From Macrothele yani (lineage: Eukaryota > Arthropoda > Arachnida > Araneae > Macrothelidae), in assembly GCA_039090855.1 (NCBI GenBank), contig CM076999.1:115691072-115755071 (forward strand): 64,000 nt of DNA, read 5' to 3'. Made by a program: the position numbers and the translations under genes. Shown here in pieces: positions 12,410 through 23,424 of this stretch. The first letter of the stretch is position 1. Each line of letters starts with the position of its first letter. Under the pieces are notes generated by a model that saw nothing but the letters and a program-made list of their open reading frames with translations, ran no database searches and was not told where the DNA came from.

Positions 12410-13441
12410 ATGTCTTCCCGACATCACCTAGATGATTTTACGCATGGCCGTATTATTGGCAAGATTGGAGAAGGGCGAAATATAACAGATGTTGCCAGGT
12501 AGTTTGACCTCAGCCACAGTGTTATTTCAAGGCTTTGGAAATTATTTCAAACAAATGGAGAGTGTAGCAAACGTCACGGGGGAGGTCGTGTTCGCAGTAT
12601 GACACCTGCAGAAGATCGGTACGTAGTGCTATCAACAAAAAGACACCGGCGCAGCACAGCTAGTGAGGTAGCAAATCAGTTAATGGCTGCTACTGGCAAG
12701 CGGATCTCCCGAAAAACTGTCGCCATACGTTTGCATGAAGGAGGACTATACGCCCGCCATCCTGTTGTGTGCATCCCAGTGTCCAGACGTCACCGTACCG
12801 CCCGTTTGCAATGGTGCCATCAACATCGCAATTGGACTGGTAACGACTAATCTGCTGTCCTCTTCTCAGATGAGAGTAGATACAGTCTATCGTCTGATTG
12901 CCGACGACAACTGATCTGGCGTGATAGTGGTACTGCATATTGTCCAGCAAACATACAGGAAAGGGACCGATATCCGACATGTAGTGTCTTGGTATAGGCT
13001 GGCATCGTGATCAATGGCCATACGTCTCTCTATGTGCTTCCAACTGGGACTATGACTGGCCAACGATACATTAATGATGTTCTGCTACCTCATGTTCGCA
13101 TGTTCCGTGGTGCTGTCGGTGATAGATTCATTTTCATGGACGACAACGCAACATGTTATCGAACAGTCGCTGTCTAGGAGTGTCTTGAGAGCGAGGATAT
13201 TCAACGCCTCGTATGGCCAGCACGTTCTCCAGATCTGAATCCCATTGAAAATGTGTGGGATGCTTTGGGGAGGAGTCTTGCTGGTCGCCAATGCCCTCCA
13301 ATAAACAAGGACACCCTCATCCGTGCACTGACAGAGGAATGGGATAAATTACCCCAACAGCTGCTTGATAATGTTGTGCAAAGCATGACACGACGTGTGG
13401 AATCTTGCATCGCCCTCCATGGTGGCCATATCCCGTATTGG
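12410..13441 (+). pseudogene. Tc1-family transposase (family I copy 1)
   Basis: It starts at MSSRHHLDDF and runs through a paired-like HTH domain to the DD34E core. First D in LFSDESRYSL (about 12868-12897), second in FMDDNATC (about 13135-13158), E in LNPIENVWDA (about 13234-13263). In-frame stops interrupt it at about 12500, 12848, 12997 and 13174, and the terminal stop TGA of the sister copy is TGG here. The enzyme would excise and reinsert its element at TA sites. It is dead, and its sister at 20032-21063 has only one stop. Confidence 0.9.
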
Positions 13442-13690
13442 CATCTTACGCCGGAACGCCTGCGGACAGTAATTGCATTTTTTTCACGTTTACATATTCT
13501 GCACAAAATGGCCTGTTTGTCCCTTGAACATGTTCGAAAGCCTTCTGGATTTCAGAGCACAATAAATTGTCTTTCTTGTAATGTCCTGGCATTCTGACAT
13601 TATTTTATTTCACTTGGCATCCAACCACACTTACTTTTTTATGCGCTATATAGCCGTTTATGATCCGTCCTCAGCAATTGTCCAGCAGTG

Positions 13691-14977
13691 TATATATATA
13701 TATATATATATATATACTCCCCACAAAGAAGATGGTTGAAGCAAAAGATGTTTTAGCATTGTATATGCACAAAATGTTTACAAATTTCTCAGGTCAATTT
13801 AGCAATTTAAATTATGCTGTTAATGAAGTCCTGACATTTTTCAGGGATAAATGTTAAAGAAAGGTGTGAATGAAATTGTGTAGCTCAGTGCTGTGTTCTT
13901 CAACTTACTTTTGAAGTGCAGTCATAGTGTGATGAGTCAGATTTTTTATTACTAGCCGAGTTACAGGGGGCAATTTTTCTGTAGAAAAAAAGGAGGGGTA
14001 TAGCAGCATTTGAATTACCCAGTGATCCATTGGCCAGTAAAACTTCCGCTGGACCACTGAATTATAGATTTTACTGGACCGAATGGCCAGTACATTCTCT
14101 TTATTTATTTATTTTTTTCTAATTTGTCATAAGTTGAAAAATGAATTTCTATTTCTTACCTTTTTGTAGGTTTTCCTTTTAAGCTTCAAACTAGTGATAG
14201 GTTCATGAAATGCTATTGGATAACAGCTATTTCTTTTATCCCCGATGATTTGTAAAGAGTAGAAGAAACAATAAATACAGAAAGGCAGTTTCTCAATCCT
14301 TGTCTTGTAACGGCAACAGCTGTTTTTTCTTACCTCTGTCCCCACCATTTGTAATGAGCAGAAGTAATCAAAATAAACGTCCTGCTCTTCCTTGGATTCA
14401 CCCACCCTAATGAATGCAGCAGATACTGACACCAGACACAAGCCAGTTTTTGTTTCTGCTTTAGAAAACACACTAGCGGAGGAGGTGAATTGGATGTGTG
14501 AGGGTAATTTTTGCAAAAGAACAATTCACATGAAACAGTTTTCAATGGGAAACTAACTTCATGGGAAAGTAGGAGGGATGAGGAATAAGACTAAAATAAG
14601 AAAAAGGAAACTAACCCTAAAAAATTAAACAAAAAAAAAAAAAAGGCTGCTAATATACGCAAATTTTTGTACCCTTGGATTCTCCCTTGTTCCCTTACTT
14701 AAAAATGAATTGGGAATGTGCTCTTACTCTGCTATATCACCAAACCATTGGAATCAAATTAGATGTTTTAAAAACTAATATTGGAGATAATTGCTCTGAA
14801 GTGATACATTATTTTTTGCATATATTGTAGATGCAAAAAATAATGTTTTTGATTGACCAGTGGGCATTTTGGTGGACCAGTGGCTCGCAAATTCTAGTGG
14901 CCCACTGGGCCAGTAAAAGATTTATTTCTAACTCTAACACTGTATAGTGTTCCCCCTCTTTGTGTGTGTGTGTGTGT
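13691..14977. other. Spacer with possible hAT-like MITE remains
   Basis: It begins with (TA)n at 13691-13714. The stretch 13735-13857 is open (KKMVEAKDVLALYMHKMF…) but matches nothing I know. Sequences with GGCCAGTAAAA / ACTGGACC at 14030-14095 and ACTGGGCCAGTAAAAG at 14850-14920 look related. The right one ends ACTCTAACACTG at about 14932-14943, like a hAT end. No target duplication was found, so no element is called. Confidence 0.3.
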
Positions 14978-15166
14978 GATGATTTGTACACTCCTTAAAA
15001 AGTCCTTGAAAATAAGTTCATTTTCAAGTCCTTGAAAGAGTTTGACTCCTTAAAAAGGAAAAAAATGTATTTTTTTTTAAGTAATGATTTGAAAGAGCAT
15101 GTTAATTGTTTGTGCTAAAAAGTTGTATAAGAGATTTCTGTGTAGTTCCAATAAAAACACCAAGCT

Positions 15167-15800
15167 GGGTCATTCCATGTCAAATCATCCAATAAAAAAT
15201 CATTTTTGAACCTTTAGGAATCGGATTTTTAAGATTTTTGCTTATTCATTGTACTGATCAAGAGGACAAAAAAAATTCAAAATTTCAGATTTTTTTTTTG
15301 GGCTCTTAGTTTTTGAGCTATTGACTTTAAAAAAAGAGCAAAAATCACACACATTTGGCAACGTTTTGAAATCTTTAAAAAGCTGTAGATCAAAAATTAT
15401 CAGATGCAGAGAGCTCAAATTGGTGCCATTCTCTTCTGTTTTTAATGAGCTTTAATTTGATATGCGCTATGACTATGGTATTTGAATTTTGTAATTTTTT
15501 AAAATCTCAAAAAAAAAATTCACATTTTTTTGAAAAAAATATATGTCTAAAAGACATTAATTGTCTATTTGTGTGCCAAAGTTCATAATGGGACACCAAT
15601 GGGCTCCTATAAAAATTAAATTTCTTGTATTTTAATGTACGTGAAATTTGCTAAATTTGTTGATTTCCATGTCAATATCGTGACTAAAAACTGAGTGGTT
15701 GAGGTTTGAAAATTGCTAATAATCTATTTTATAATTCTGTACCACAAATAATATGAAAATGCCTAATATTTATGAATTTTAATATCAGGTAATAGCAAAT
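15167..15800. repeat. Left long inverted arm of the long-TIR element
   Basis: It pairs with 21823 down to about 19690 once the inserted Tc1 (19793-21323) is removed. Examples are AACTGAGTGGTTGAGGTTTG (15690s) against the reverse complement near 19770, and GCCTAATATTTAT at the inner end. Identity is imperfect, at roughly 85-90% by eye. Confidence 0.8.
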
Positions 15801-15993
15801 TGAAGTCATGTTTGTTATCACATTTTTTTACTATAAGAGTATATACACTGAGTCGCCACTTTATTACGACCACCTTACAGTTTTAAGCAAATGGGCTATG
15901 GCTGCAAGCTGTTGCCACCAGAGGGCAAGGCTAGTATAAAAAGGGAAAGCTTAGTGCTTGCGACAGTAGTAGAAGAGATTTTTGGGTGATGAG

Positions 15994-17153
15994 ATGGGTA
16001 AAATAATGCAATTTGACGGACTTTCAACATGGGATGATTGTAGGAGCTTGGAGCCATAGAGTGAGTATCACCGAAACCGCCGCATTCATGAAATGTTCCA
16101 GAGCAACTGTTGTTAAAGTGTTTCAAGACTGGACTGTCAGCTAAAAAACTGGGTCTCTACGTGCAACGTGTGGTCGTCATCGACTAGTAAATGCTCGGGC
16201 GGAACGCAGTGTGTCCAGACTGGTAACGGACAACAGAAGGGCAACAGTGCAGCAAATTACAGACCATCTTAATCAAGGATCGCCTCAAATGAACTCTGCA
16301 CGCAGTGTTCGCGGTACTCTGCATCGGATGGGATATGGCAGCCGAAGGCCTGTTCGAACACCTTTGCTGTCTGCAGTTAACAAGAGAAAATGTCTCCGGT
16401 TCGCACAGGAGCACAAGGATTGGACAGTCGATAATTGGAAACAAATTGTGTTTTCCGATGAATCACATTTTCAGTTGCACCATGCCGATGACAGAGTGAG
16501 AATTTGGCGGAAACAGCAAGAAAGCATGGTCCCCAAATGCATTGCTACAACCGTTCAAGCTGGTGGAGGCAATGTTATAGTTTGGGGAATGTTTTTCTGG
16601 CATGCTTTGTGCCCTTTAATTCGTGTCTGACTGGCACATCATATCTAAACATTGTTGCAGAACAAGTGCATCCTGTCATGTGGATGGTTTATCCCAATGG
16701 CGATGGCTACTTTCAACAAGATAATGTGTATTGACATAGTGCTCGTATTGTACAGGATTGGTTTCAGGAACATGCCAGTGAGTTTACTTTGCTTAGGTGG
16801 CCCCCACAATCTCCAGATCTCAACCCCATTGAGAATTTGTGGGACGAAGTTGAACGAGCCATCAGACAGCTGGATCCACAACCCTGCAGCTCATACTCCT
16901 GGAAAGTGCTATTCATCAAGCATGGTCTCAGATTCCACAAACCACCTATCAACATCTCGTGAATTTGTGGGATGAAGTTGAACAAGCCATCAGACAGCTG
17001 GATCCACAACCCTGCAATCTCACACTCCTGGAAAGTGCTATTCATCAAGCATGGTCTCAGATTCCACAAACCACCTATCAACATCTCGTGGAGTCCATGC
17101 CACGAAGAATTGACGCAGTATTAAAGGCAAAAGGTGGCCCAACGAAGTATTGA
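15994..17153 (+). pseudogene. Tc1-family transposase (family II)
   Basis: The N-terminus (MGKIMQFDG…, from 15994) is frameshifted at once. The stretch 16211-16630 gives the HTH and the first catalytic block IVFSDESHFQLHH, then VQAGGGNVIVWGMF. The second D lies in FQQDNVY (about 16711-16731, frameshifted), followed by a stop. The third block is PPQSPDLNPIENLWDEVE (about 16804-16857). The protein ends KGGPTKY and a stop at 17151-17153. A 128-bp tandem duplication disrupts the C-terminal part. Inactive. Confidence 0.88.
16833..17089 (+). repeat. 128-bp tandem duplication in a Tc1 transposase
   Basis: 16833-16960 is repeated at 16961-17089, starting GAATTTGTGGGA and ending AACATCTCGT in both. 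The copies differ by a few substitutions and one base of length, so the duplication happened a while ago. Confidence 0.95.
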
Positions 17154-17185
17154 GGTGGTGGTTATAATAAAGTGGCCTCTCACTG

Positions 17186-18063
17186 TATACAAATACAAGG
17201 TCTATTTTGGAATTAGCCTAAACAATGAAGAGATTTGCAAAAATAAATTAACCTAGTCTGTGTGTAAAATTAGCTTACCATAATCAACTTCAAGTTGTCC
17301 TCAGTGGAGATCGGGTGTTAGTAATGAGCAGTTCAATAAAGTAGCTTGACATAAGATATAAATATTGTATTGGCTGGCTTCTATTTAATTTGAAGCTTCA
17401 GGCTGTAGTTGTGTTGTCAAGAGAAAAGAACACTACTAACACCTGGATCCAATTCAACAATTTTTTGTACATAATTCATGACCCAGTTGTTTCAAACATT
17501 CAGTACACATACATTCTTTTTAATTTTAACTATTTGCTACACATATAATTCTTCACATGTCACTCAAAATTGAAATTTATTTAGTCATACTTTCAAAAAC
17601 CTCACTTCAAGAACTTTTAAGATAAGTAATTTTCAAAACTAAGTGAAGACAATTCATTTTTTTTTTTTTTTTTGAGAGTACAAAACTAAACAAATTCACA
17701 CAGAACACTGCACAAAAAACAACTGACTGAAGATTGCAGTAAACAATCAAGTGGTTACAAAAAGTAGGGCTAGCTATTCCTGTTGAGACTTGTTCTTTTT
17801 CTGTTGTGACTTGTGTAAAACTGATCGAAACACTTCACCATATCTCATCTCTCATTATTCATTCTGTTTGTATTATGAGGCATGATTTAAGTAATTATTT
17901 CTTTATTCCTGAAATAGAGGTCAAAATATAAACAATATTATACATTTATATATAAGGTATTTATATACCATAATAAATTTTTTGTACAACCTATATTATG
18001 AAAAATGCAATTCATGAGACTACCTTATAGGTTGTCTTATGTTATAAACATGATTTTAATTAT
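17186..18063. other. Interior of the long-TIR element, no gene seen
   Basis: Single-copy AT-rich sequence with no supported ORF. TTATA/AAGGTAT-type short motifs recur around 17940-18110 near the start of the palindrome. Confidence 0.45.
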
Positions 18064-19650
18064 AAACTATACATAATATCTAAGGTATTTTACCTTATAT
18101 TGTCAAAGTATTTCTCACATTGTTTGCTCTGTGAGGCACGTGCTCCCGGCCCCGGGAGGTCTCTTACGTTACGGACCTTTGGTTAGTTATAAAATTTTAA
18201 AGAAATAAAACAGCTAATTTATATATTTTCAGTTCCACATTCATTCACTTGCACAGTCAAACGTTTAAAATTTAGTATTAATTAAAAGATTTTAGCAGAA
18301 AGAGTTATACTCATCGGGTCAGGAGACGTCTCACACGTGGTTCGCTGTTACGGCGAGCGCTTTCTGCGGTACATTTGCCGCCATCTTCGGGCCACTACTT
18401 CTACACAAGGGTTCTTCGCGTGTGTGTAGTTTTGGAGTTGCATGTCGGGAATCGATGGGAAGGTTTGCTGCCTGTATGTGTTAGGTGATTTGTTTCCCAT
18501 GTGTCGCCATCTATTGGATGAGTTGGTAGGTATCAGTCGTAAGTATAGTGTGTCTCTCTATGTGTTAGGTGATTTGTTTCTAATGTGTCGCCACCTATTG
18601 GATGAGTTGGTAGGTATCAGTCATAAGTATAATTCTTTTGTGTAAATATTTATTTTTGGGCTATTATTATTTGTTTATAGAAACAGGTGTTTTGTTGTTG
18701 TTTTTTTCTTCCCTCTTTGTTTATTGGTGTAATTTTTTGTAATGTTCTTTTTTTTTTTTTTTTGGCTTTTTTTATGGCTTTTTTCTTTTTTTATAAGTGA
18801 TTTCCAGGCTGTATCTAGTGTGGTGGAGTCTTGTAAGTTGCATATTTTATCTTTTTTTTTCTTTTTTTTTTTTTGTTCAATTATAACGCTTTCGGAAATT
18901 CTCACACAAATGAAAAAGAATTAAGAATTTCCAAAAGCGTTATAATTGAACAAAAAAATTATAAAATATGCAACTTATAAGACCCCACCACACTAGACAC
19001 AGCCTGGAAATCACTTATAAAAAAGAAAAATCCATAAAAAAAAGCCAAAAAAAAAAAAAAAGAACATTACAAAAAATTACACCAATAAACAAAGAGGGAA
19101 GGAAAAAAATACACCTGTTTCTATAAACAAATAATAATAGCCCAAAAATATTTACACAAAAGAATTATACTTACGACGATACCTACCAACTCATCCAATA
19201 GATGGCGACACATTGGAAACAAATCACCTAACACATACAGTCAGCAAACCTTCCCATCGATTCCCGACATGCAACTCCAAAACCACACACACATGCGAGG
19301 AACCCTCGTGTAGAAATAATGGCCCAAAGATGGCGGTGAATGTACCACAAAAAGCGCTCGCCATAACAGCGAACCACGTGTGAGACGTCTCCTGACCCGA
19401 TGAGTATAACTCTTTCTACTAAAATCTTTTAATTAATAGTAAATTTTAAATGTTTGACTGTGCAAGTGAATGAATGTGGAACTGAAAATATATAAAGTAA
19501 CTTTTAATTTTTGCAATTTTTTTTTTTTTTATATAACTAACCAAAGGTTTGTAACGTAAGAGACCTCTCGGGGCCGGGAGCACGTGCCTCACAGAGCAAA
19601 CAATGTGAGAAATACTTTGACAATATAAGGTGAAATACCTTAGATATTAT
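18064..19650. repeat. 1.6-kb palindrome (fold-back) with ~750-bp arms
   Basis: The left arm 18064-18903 is matched in reverse complement by about 18926-19650, with only ~20 nt at the centre. Landmarks include GCACGTGCTCCCGGCCCC (left, about 18138) mirrored near 19573, and AGACGTCTCACACGTGG mirrored near 19375. The left arm is longer because it carries an 84-bp tandem duplication absent from the right arm. Arm identity is high but not perfect. No coding potential is visible. Parts are GC-richer than the surroundings. Confidence 0.88.
18477..18644 (+). repeat. 84-bp tandem duplication in the palindrome's left arm
   Basis: TGTGTTAGGTGATTTGTTTC occurs at 18477 and again at 18561, each followed by a similar stretch ending GTATCAGTC(G/A)TAAGTATA. 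The right arm has one copy (about 19170-19240). Confidence 0.9.
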
Positions 19651-19792
19651 GTATATAGTTCAACCTACATTATTACTTCATTATTAAAATTGATAAATAT
19701 TAGGCATTTTTATATTATCTGTACTACAAAAAATAAAAAATAGATTAGTAGCAACTTTCAAACCTCAACCACTCAGTTTATACACTGCTGGA

Positions 19793-21323
19793 CAATTGCT
19801 AAGGACGGATAATAAACGGCTATATAGCGCATAAAAAAGTAAGTGTGGTTGGATGCCAAGTGAAATAAAATAATGTCAGAATGCCAGGACATTACAAGAA
19901 AGACAATTTATTGTGCTCTGAAATCCAGAAGGCTTTGGAACGTGTTCAAGGGACAAACAGGCCATTTTGTGCAGAATACGTAAACGTGAAAAAAATGCAA
20001 TTACCGTCCACAGGCGTTCCGGCGTAAGATGTCAATACGGGATATGGCCACCATGGAGGGCGATGCAATTTTCCACACGTGGTGTCATGCTTTGCACAAC
20101 ATTATCAAGCAGCTGTTGGAGCAATTTATCCCATTCCTCTGTCCGTGCACGGATGAGGATGCCCTTGTTTATTGGAGAGCATTGGCGACCAGCAAGACTC
20201 CTCCGCAAAGCATCCCACACATTTTCAATGGGATTCAGATCTGGAGAACGTGCTGGTCATACGAGGCGTTGAATATCCTCGCTCTCAAAACACTCCTGGA
20301 CAGCGACTGTTCGATGACATGTTGCGTTGTCGTCCATGAAAATGAATCTATCACCGACAGCACCACGGAACATGCGAACATGAGGTAGCAGAACATCATT
20401 AATGTATCGTTGGCCAGTCATAGTCCCAGTTGGAAGCACATAGAGGGACGTACGGCCATTGATCATGATGCCAGCCCATACCATGACACTACATGTCAGA
20501 TATCGGTCCCTTTCCTGTATGTTTGCTGGACAATATGCAGTACCACTATCACGCCAGATCAGTGGTCGTCGACAATCAGACGATAGACTGTATCTACTCT
20601 CATCTGAGAAGAGGACAGCAGACCAGTCGTTATCAGTCCAATTGCGATGTTGATGGAACCATTGCAAACGGGCGGTACGGTGACGTCTGGACAATGGGAT
20701 GCACACAACAGGACACCGGGCGTATAGTCCTCCTTCATGCAAACGTCTGGCGACAGTTTTTCGGGAGATCCGCTTGCCAGTAGCAGCCATAAACTGATTT
20801 GCTACCTCACTAGCTGTGCTGCGCGGGTGACTTTTTGTTGATAGCACTATGTACCGATCTTCTGCAGGTGTCGTACTGCGAACACGACCTCCCCCGTGAC
20901 GTTTGCTACACTCTCCATTTGTTTGAAATGGTTTCCAAAGCCTTGAAACAACACTGTGGCTGACGTCGAACTCCCTGGCAACATTTGTTATTTTTCGCCC
21001 TTCTTCAATCTTGCCAATAATACGGCCACGCGTAAAATCATCTAGGTGATGTCGGGAAGACATACTGAAAATTGCAAGTTCGTCAATTGATTCTTTCCCT
21101 TTCAACTTTGTGTTTGAATAACAACGGTCAATACGCGTCAAATCCTTTATATCTCTTATCAGCGCCTTGACGTCACGAACAAGTTCGGCAATCCAAAATT
21201 TGCATACGCACAACACGTCTTACTGTATCCCGCACTTAAGCTAATTTCCACATTTTCCTGCCTTCCATTTTATGGTTGCTATCGTTGCTAATGTCATCCG
21301 TCCTTAGCAATTGTCCGGCAGTG
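19793..21323 (-). mobile_element. Tc1-like element (family I), copy 2, young
   Basis: It is complete, 1,531 bp. The ends CACTGCTGGACAATTGC and, inward, CACTGCCGGACAATTGC have TA on each side (19791-19792 and 21324-21325). It interrupts the right arm of the long-TIR element, so it is younger than that element. It is the intact reference for the split copy at 4676-13690. Confidence 0.93.
20032..21063 (-). pseudogene. Tc1-family transposase, one nonsense codon from open
   Basis: Start at MSSRHHLDDFTRGRIIGK (21063); an upstream in-frame extension to 21216 exists, but this Met fits the family. HTH region first (IGKIEEGRKITNVAREF), then RISRKTVARRLHE, then the DD34E core: LFSDESRYSLSS (first D), FMDDNATCHRT (second D), SPDLNPIENVWDA (E). 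The ending GGHIPY is normal. The only lesion I see is TGA at 20257-20259, where the sister copy has TGG (Trp before PARSPDLNP). Length of ~343 aa is standard. Confidence 0.92.
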
Positions 21324-21339
21324 TAGTTGCTGTATTAAC

Positions 21340-21823
21340 ATGGAAGTCAACAAATTTAGCAAATATCGCGTACATTATAATACAAAAAAATTAATTTTCA
21401 TAGGAACCCATTGGCGTCCCATTATGAAATTTGGCACACAAGTAGTCAATGTCTTTGAAACCCACATTTTTTTTCAAAAAAAATTAAATGGGGTGTTTTT
21501 GAGATTTTTAAAAATTACAAAATTCAAATATCGTGGTCATATAAAGCATATCAAATTAAAGTTCATTAAAAACAGACGAGAATTGCACCAATTTGAGCTC
21601 TAGGTCAAATAGTTTTTTATCTACAGCTTTTTAAAGATTTCAAAATGTTGTCAAATTCATGTGATTTTTGCCTTTTTTAAAGTCAACAGCTCAAAAACTA
21701 AGAGCCCAAAAAATCTGAAATTTTGCAGTTTTTGTCAACTTTACTGATACCACTGTACCAAAAATGATCCATTTCGGAGATGTCAAGGTTCAGACCATTG
21801 GTTGATTTGACACGGAATGACCC
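21340..21823. repeat. Right long inverted arm of the long-TIR element (outer part)
   Basis: Reverse-complement match to 15167-15660, for example AAAACTAAGAGCCCAAAAAA near 21695 against the left arm near 15295. The arm continues on the far side of the inserted Tc1 (19650-19790). Confidence 0.8.
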
Positions 21824-22209
21824 AGCTGATCAAATAGCACAGAACCTGAATTCAACTCACGGGAGTGTGTGGACAGCCGGTACCTTGGCTATTGCATCAC
21901 TATGGAGTAAAACAGCAGCCATGTGAGTAAAATAAGTGGAATGATGTATTCACGAATCGTGATGGGCTTCAGCTGACTGGGGTTAGGGACAAGTTCTTGC
22001 CAGATGGAGAATACGAAAATAATGTACCCTATCAAAATATTCCACAAAATAAAATTTCAAAAAACACTAAAACCAGGGGGGGGGAATTCCAAGTCAATCA
22101 AGAAACCAATGGGGAGCCAGGGGATAACAGGCAGGTCATTAAAGCCCAGCTAAGTTTAATCGTTTCAACTTTCTAAAATGCCTACCTACTGACCAACTGA
22201 CCACACATA

Positions 22210-23424
22210 CACTGAAGTGCCAGAAAAACTGGTACACCAGTCTAATACTTGGTAGGTTCCCCACGGGAGCTTAGGACTGCAGAAATACGCAAGGCATGGA
22301 CTCCACTAGCTTCTGGAAATATGCTGTAGGCAATGCACACCATACTTCCTGCAGAGCATTCCACAATTCGGGTGTATTCCGAGGTCTCGGATTCCTGTGT
22401 TCGATAGCACATTGCATGGCATCCCAAATGTGTTCTATCACGTTCAGATCTGGGGACTTGGGTGGGAATGGCAACACACCCAACTTCGGTGGAATGCTCT
22501 TCTAACCATAATGTGGCGTCCCGACACTTGTGTGAAGGTGCATTGTCTTGTTGGAACAGGCCCAACCCATCAGCATGAATGCAGGACATGAAAGGGTGTA
22601 CCTCATCAGGAAGGATGCGCACATAGCATTGCCCGGTCATAGACGTTTGTAGACGTACCAGGGGTCCCAGTGAAGTCCAGCTGAATACACCACACACCAT
22701 TTACGGACCCCCCCCCCCACTAGCCGGTACAGTTCCCTGTTGACAGGCGGGATCCTTGGCTTCATGGGGTTTGCACCACACACAAATCCTTCCATCTGCC
22801 CGATACAATTGGAAACGCGACTCGTCAGACCAGGCTACTTGTTTCCAGTCATCAAGTGTACAGTGGCGGTGTTGCCGTGCCCAAGTGAGGTGCATAGCTC
22901 TTTGCCGTGCACCCATCAAGGAGACTGGAGTTAGGCTTCAGCTCCCAAGGCCCATATCGTGCAGGGTACGTTGCACAGTCCAGACGCTGATGCTTGTTGA
23001 GGCTCCAGCATTGAATTCTGATGATACCTGCGAGAGTGTCGCCTGAAACGATTTTTAGCAGCCAATGATGGTCACGTTCACCCAATGTCTTTTTACGGCC
23101 ACACTGGTATCTTAGGTTGGAGGTTTTGCCGGAATTCTTGTAGTCACTGTACACCCTTGCAATGGTCGTCCGTGAAAATCCGAACTTCGTTTCTACCTCC
23201 GAAATACTATGGCCCATCTCACGAGCGCCAACTATGACACTGCGTTTAAAATCGCTTAAATCGTTATTACTTCTCATTCTCATGCTGAAAACAGCTCTGA
23301 CAGCTGGCAAGGATGTGTATCGCTTTATATACGCACTGGCGGACGCAACCGAGTATGTGCATAGGTGATGTTGCTATGTATTTTGCATAAGCTCGTTTGT
23401 ACCAGTTTTTCTGGCACTTCAGTG
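22210..23424 (-). mobile_element. Tc1-like element (family III), copy 1
   Basis: The ends CACTGAAGTGCCAGAAAAAC and CTGGCACTTCAGTG are flanked by TA (22208-22209 and 23425-23426). It is inserted in hAT-like element A; the empty site is seen in the other hAT copy near 37420-37430. Confidence 0.92.
22242..23283 (-). pseudogene. Tc1-family transposase (family III copy 1)
   Basis: It starts MRMRSNNDLSDFKRSVIVG (23283) with an HTH block (MGHSISEVETKFGFSRTTIA). The catalytic core is in pieces: VAWSDESRFQLYRADGR (about 22830-22880), FQQDNAPSHKC (about 22520-22555) and, in another frame, SPDLNVIEHIWDAM (about 22425-22470). It ends RGEPTKY. At least two frameshifts, including one at a C-run near 22709-22719. 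Dead. Confidence 0.88.

Larger units (their letters stand above)
4676..13690 (+). mobile_element. Tc1-like element (family I), copy 1, split by a hAT insertion
   Basis: The ends are CACTGCCGGACAATTG at 4676 and its inverted partner CAATTGTCCAGCAGTG ending at 13690, each flanked by TA. Only 4676-4765 and 12234-13690 belong to the element; the middle is a 7,468-bp hAT insertion. The other copy at 19793-21323 is uninterrupted and aligns across the join (…ATTAGC-TTAAGT-GCGGG…), which defines the insertion point exactly. The net length of ~1.55 kb suits Tc1. Confidence 0.9.
15846..17185 (+). mobile_element. Tc1-like element (family II)
   Basis: The ends CACTGAGTCGCCACTTTATT and, inward from the right, CAGTGAGAGGCCACTTTATT are flanked by TA at 15844-15845 and 17186-17187. 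It is inserted just inside the left arm of the long-TIR element. Length is 1,340 bp, of which about 128 bp is an internal tandem duplication. Confidence 0.9.
15167..21823. mobile_element. Long-TIR (Sola-like?) DNA element, non-autonomous, 6.7 kb
   Basis: The ends are GGGTCATTCCATGTCAAATC (left) and, inward, GGGTCATTCCGTGTCAAATC (right). AGCT occurs at both flanks (15163-15166 and 21824-21827), and the empty site with a single AGCT is present at 36903-36906 in the sister hAT copy, which proves the boundaries. The inverted arms are about 630 bp long. A 4-bp duplication fits Sola-type elements, but I cannot fix the superfamily. No transposase is present. It hosts Tc1 elements at 15846-17185 and 19793-21323 and a large palindrome at 18064-19650. 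Confidence 0.82.

Noticed and set aside
13735..13857. Open frame KKMVEAKDVLALYMHKMF…
   Set aside because: Short, no family match, no splice-site or element context that I can defend.
13887..14943. Possible hAT element between CAGTGCTGTG and ACTCTAACACTG
   Set aside because: The ends are not good inverted repeats of each other and no target duplication is present.
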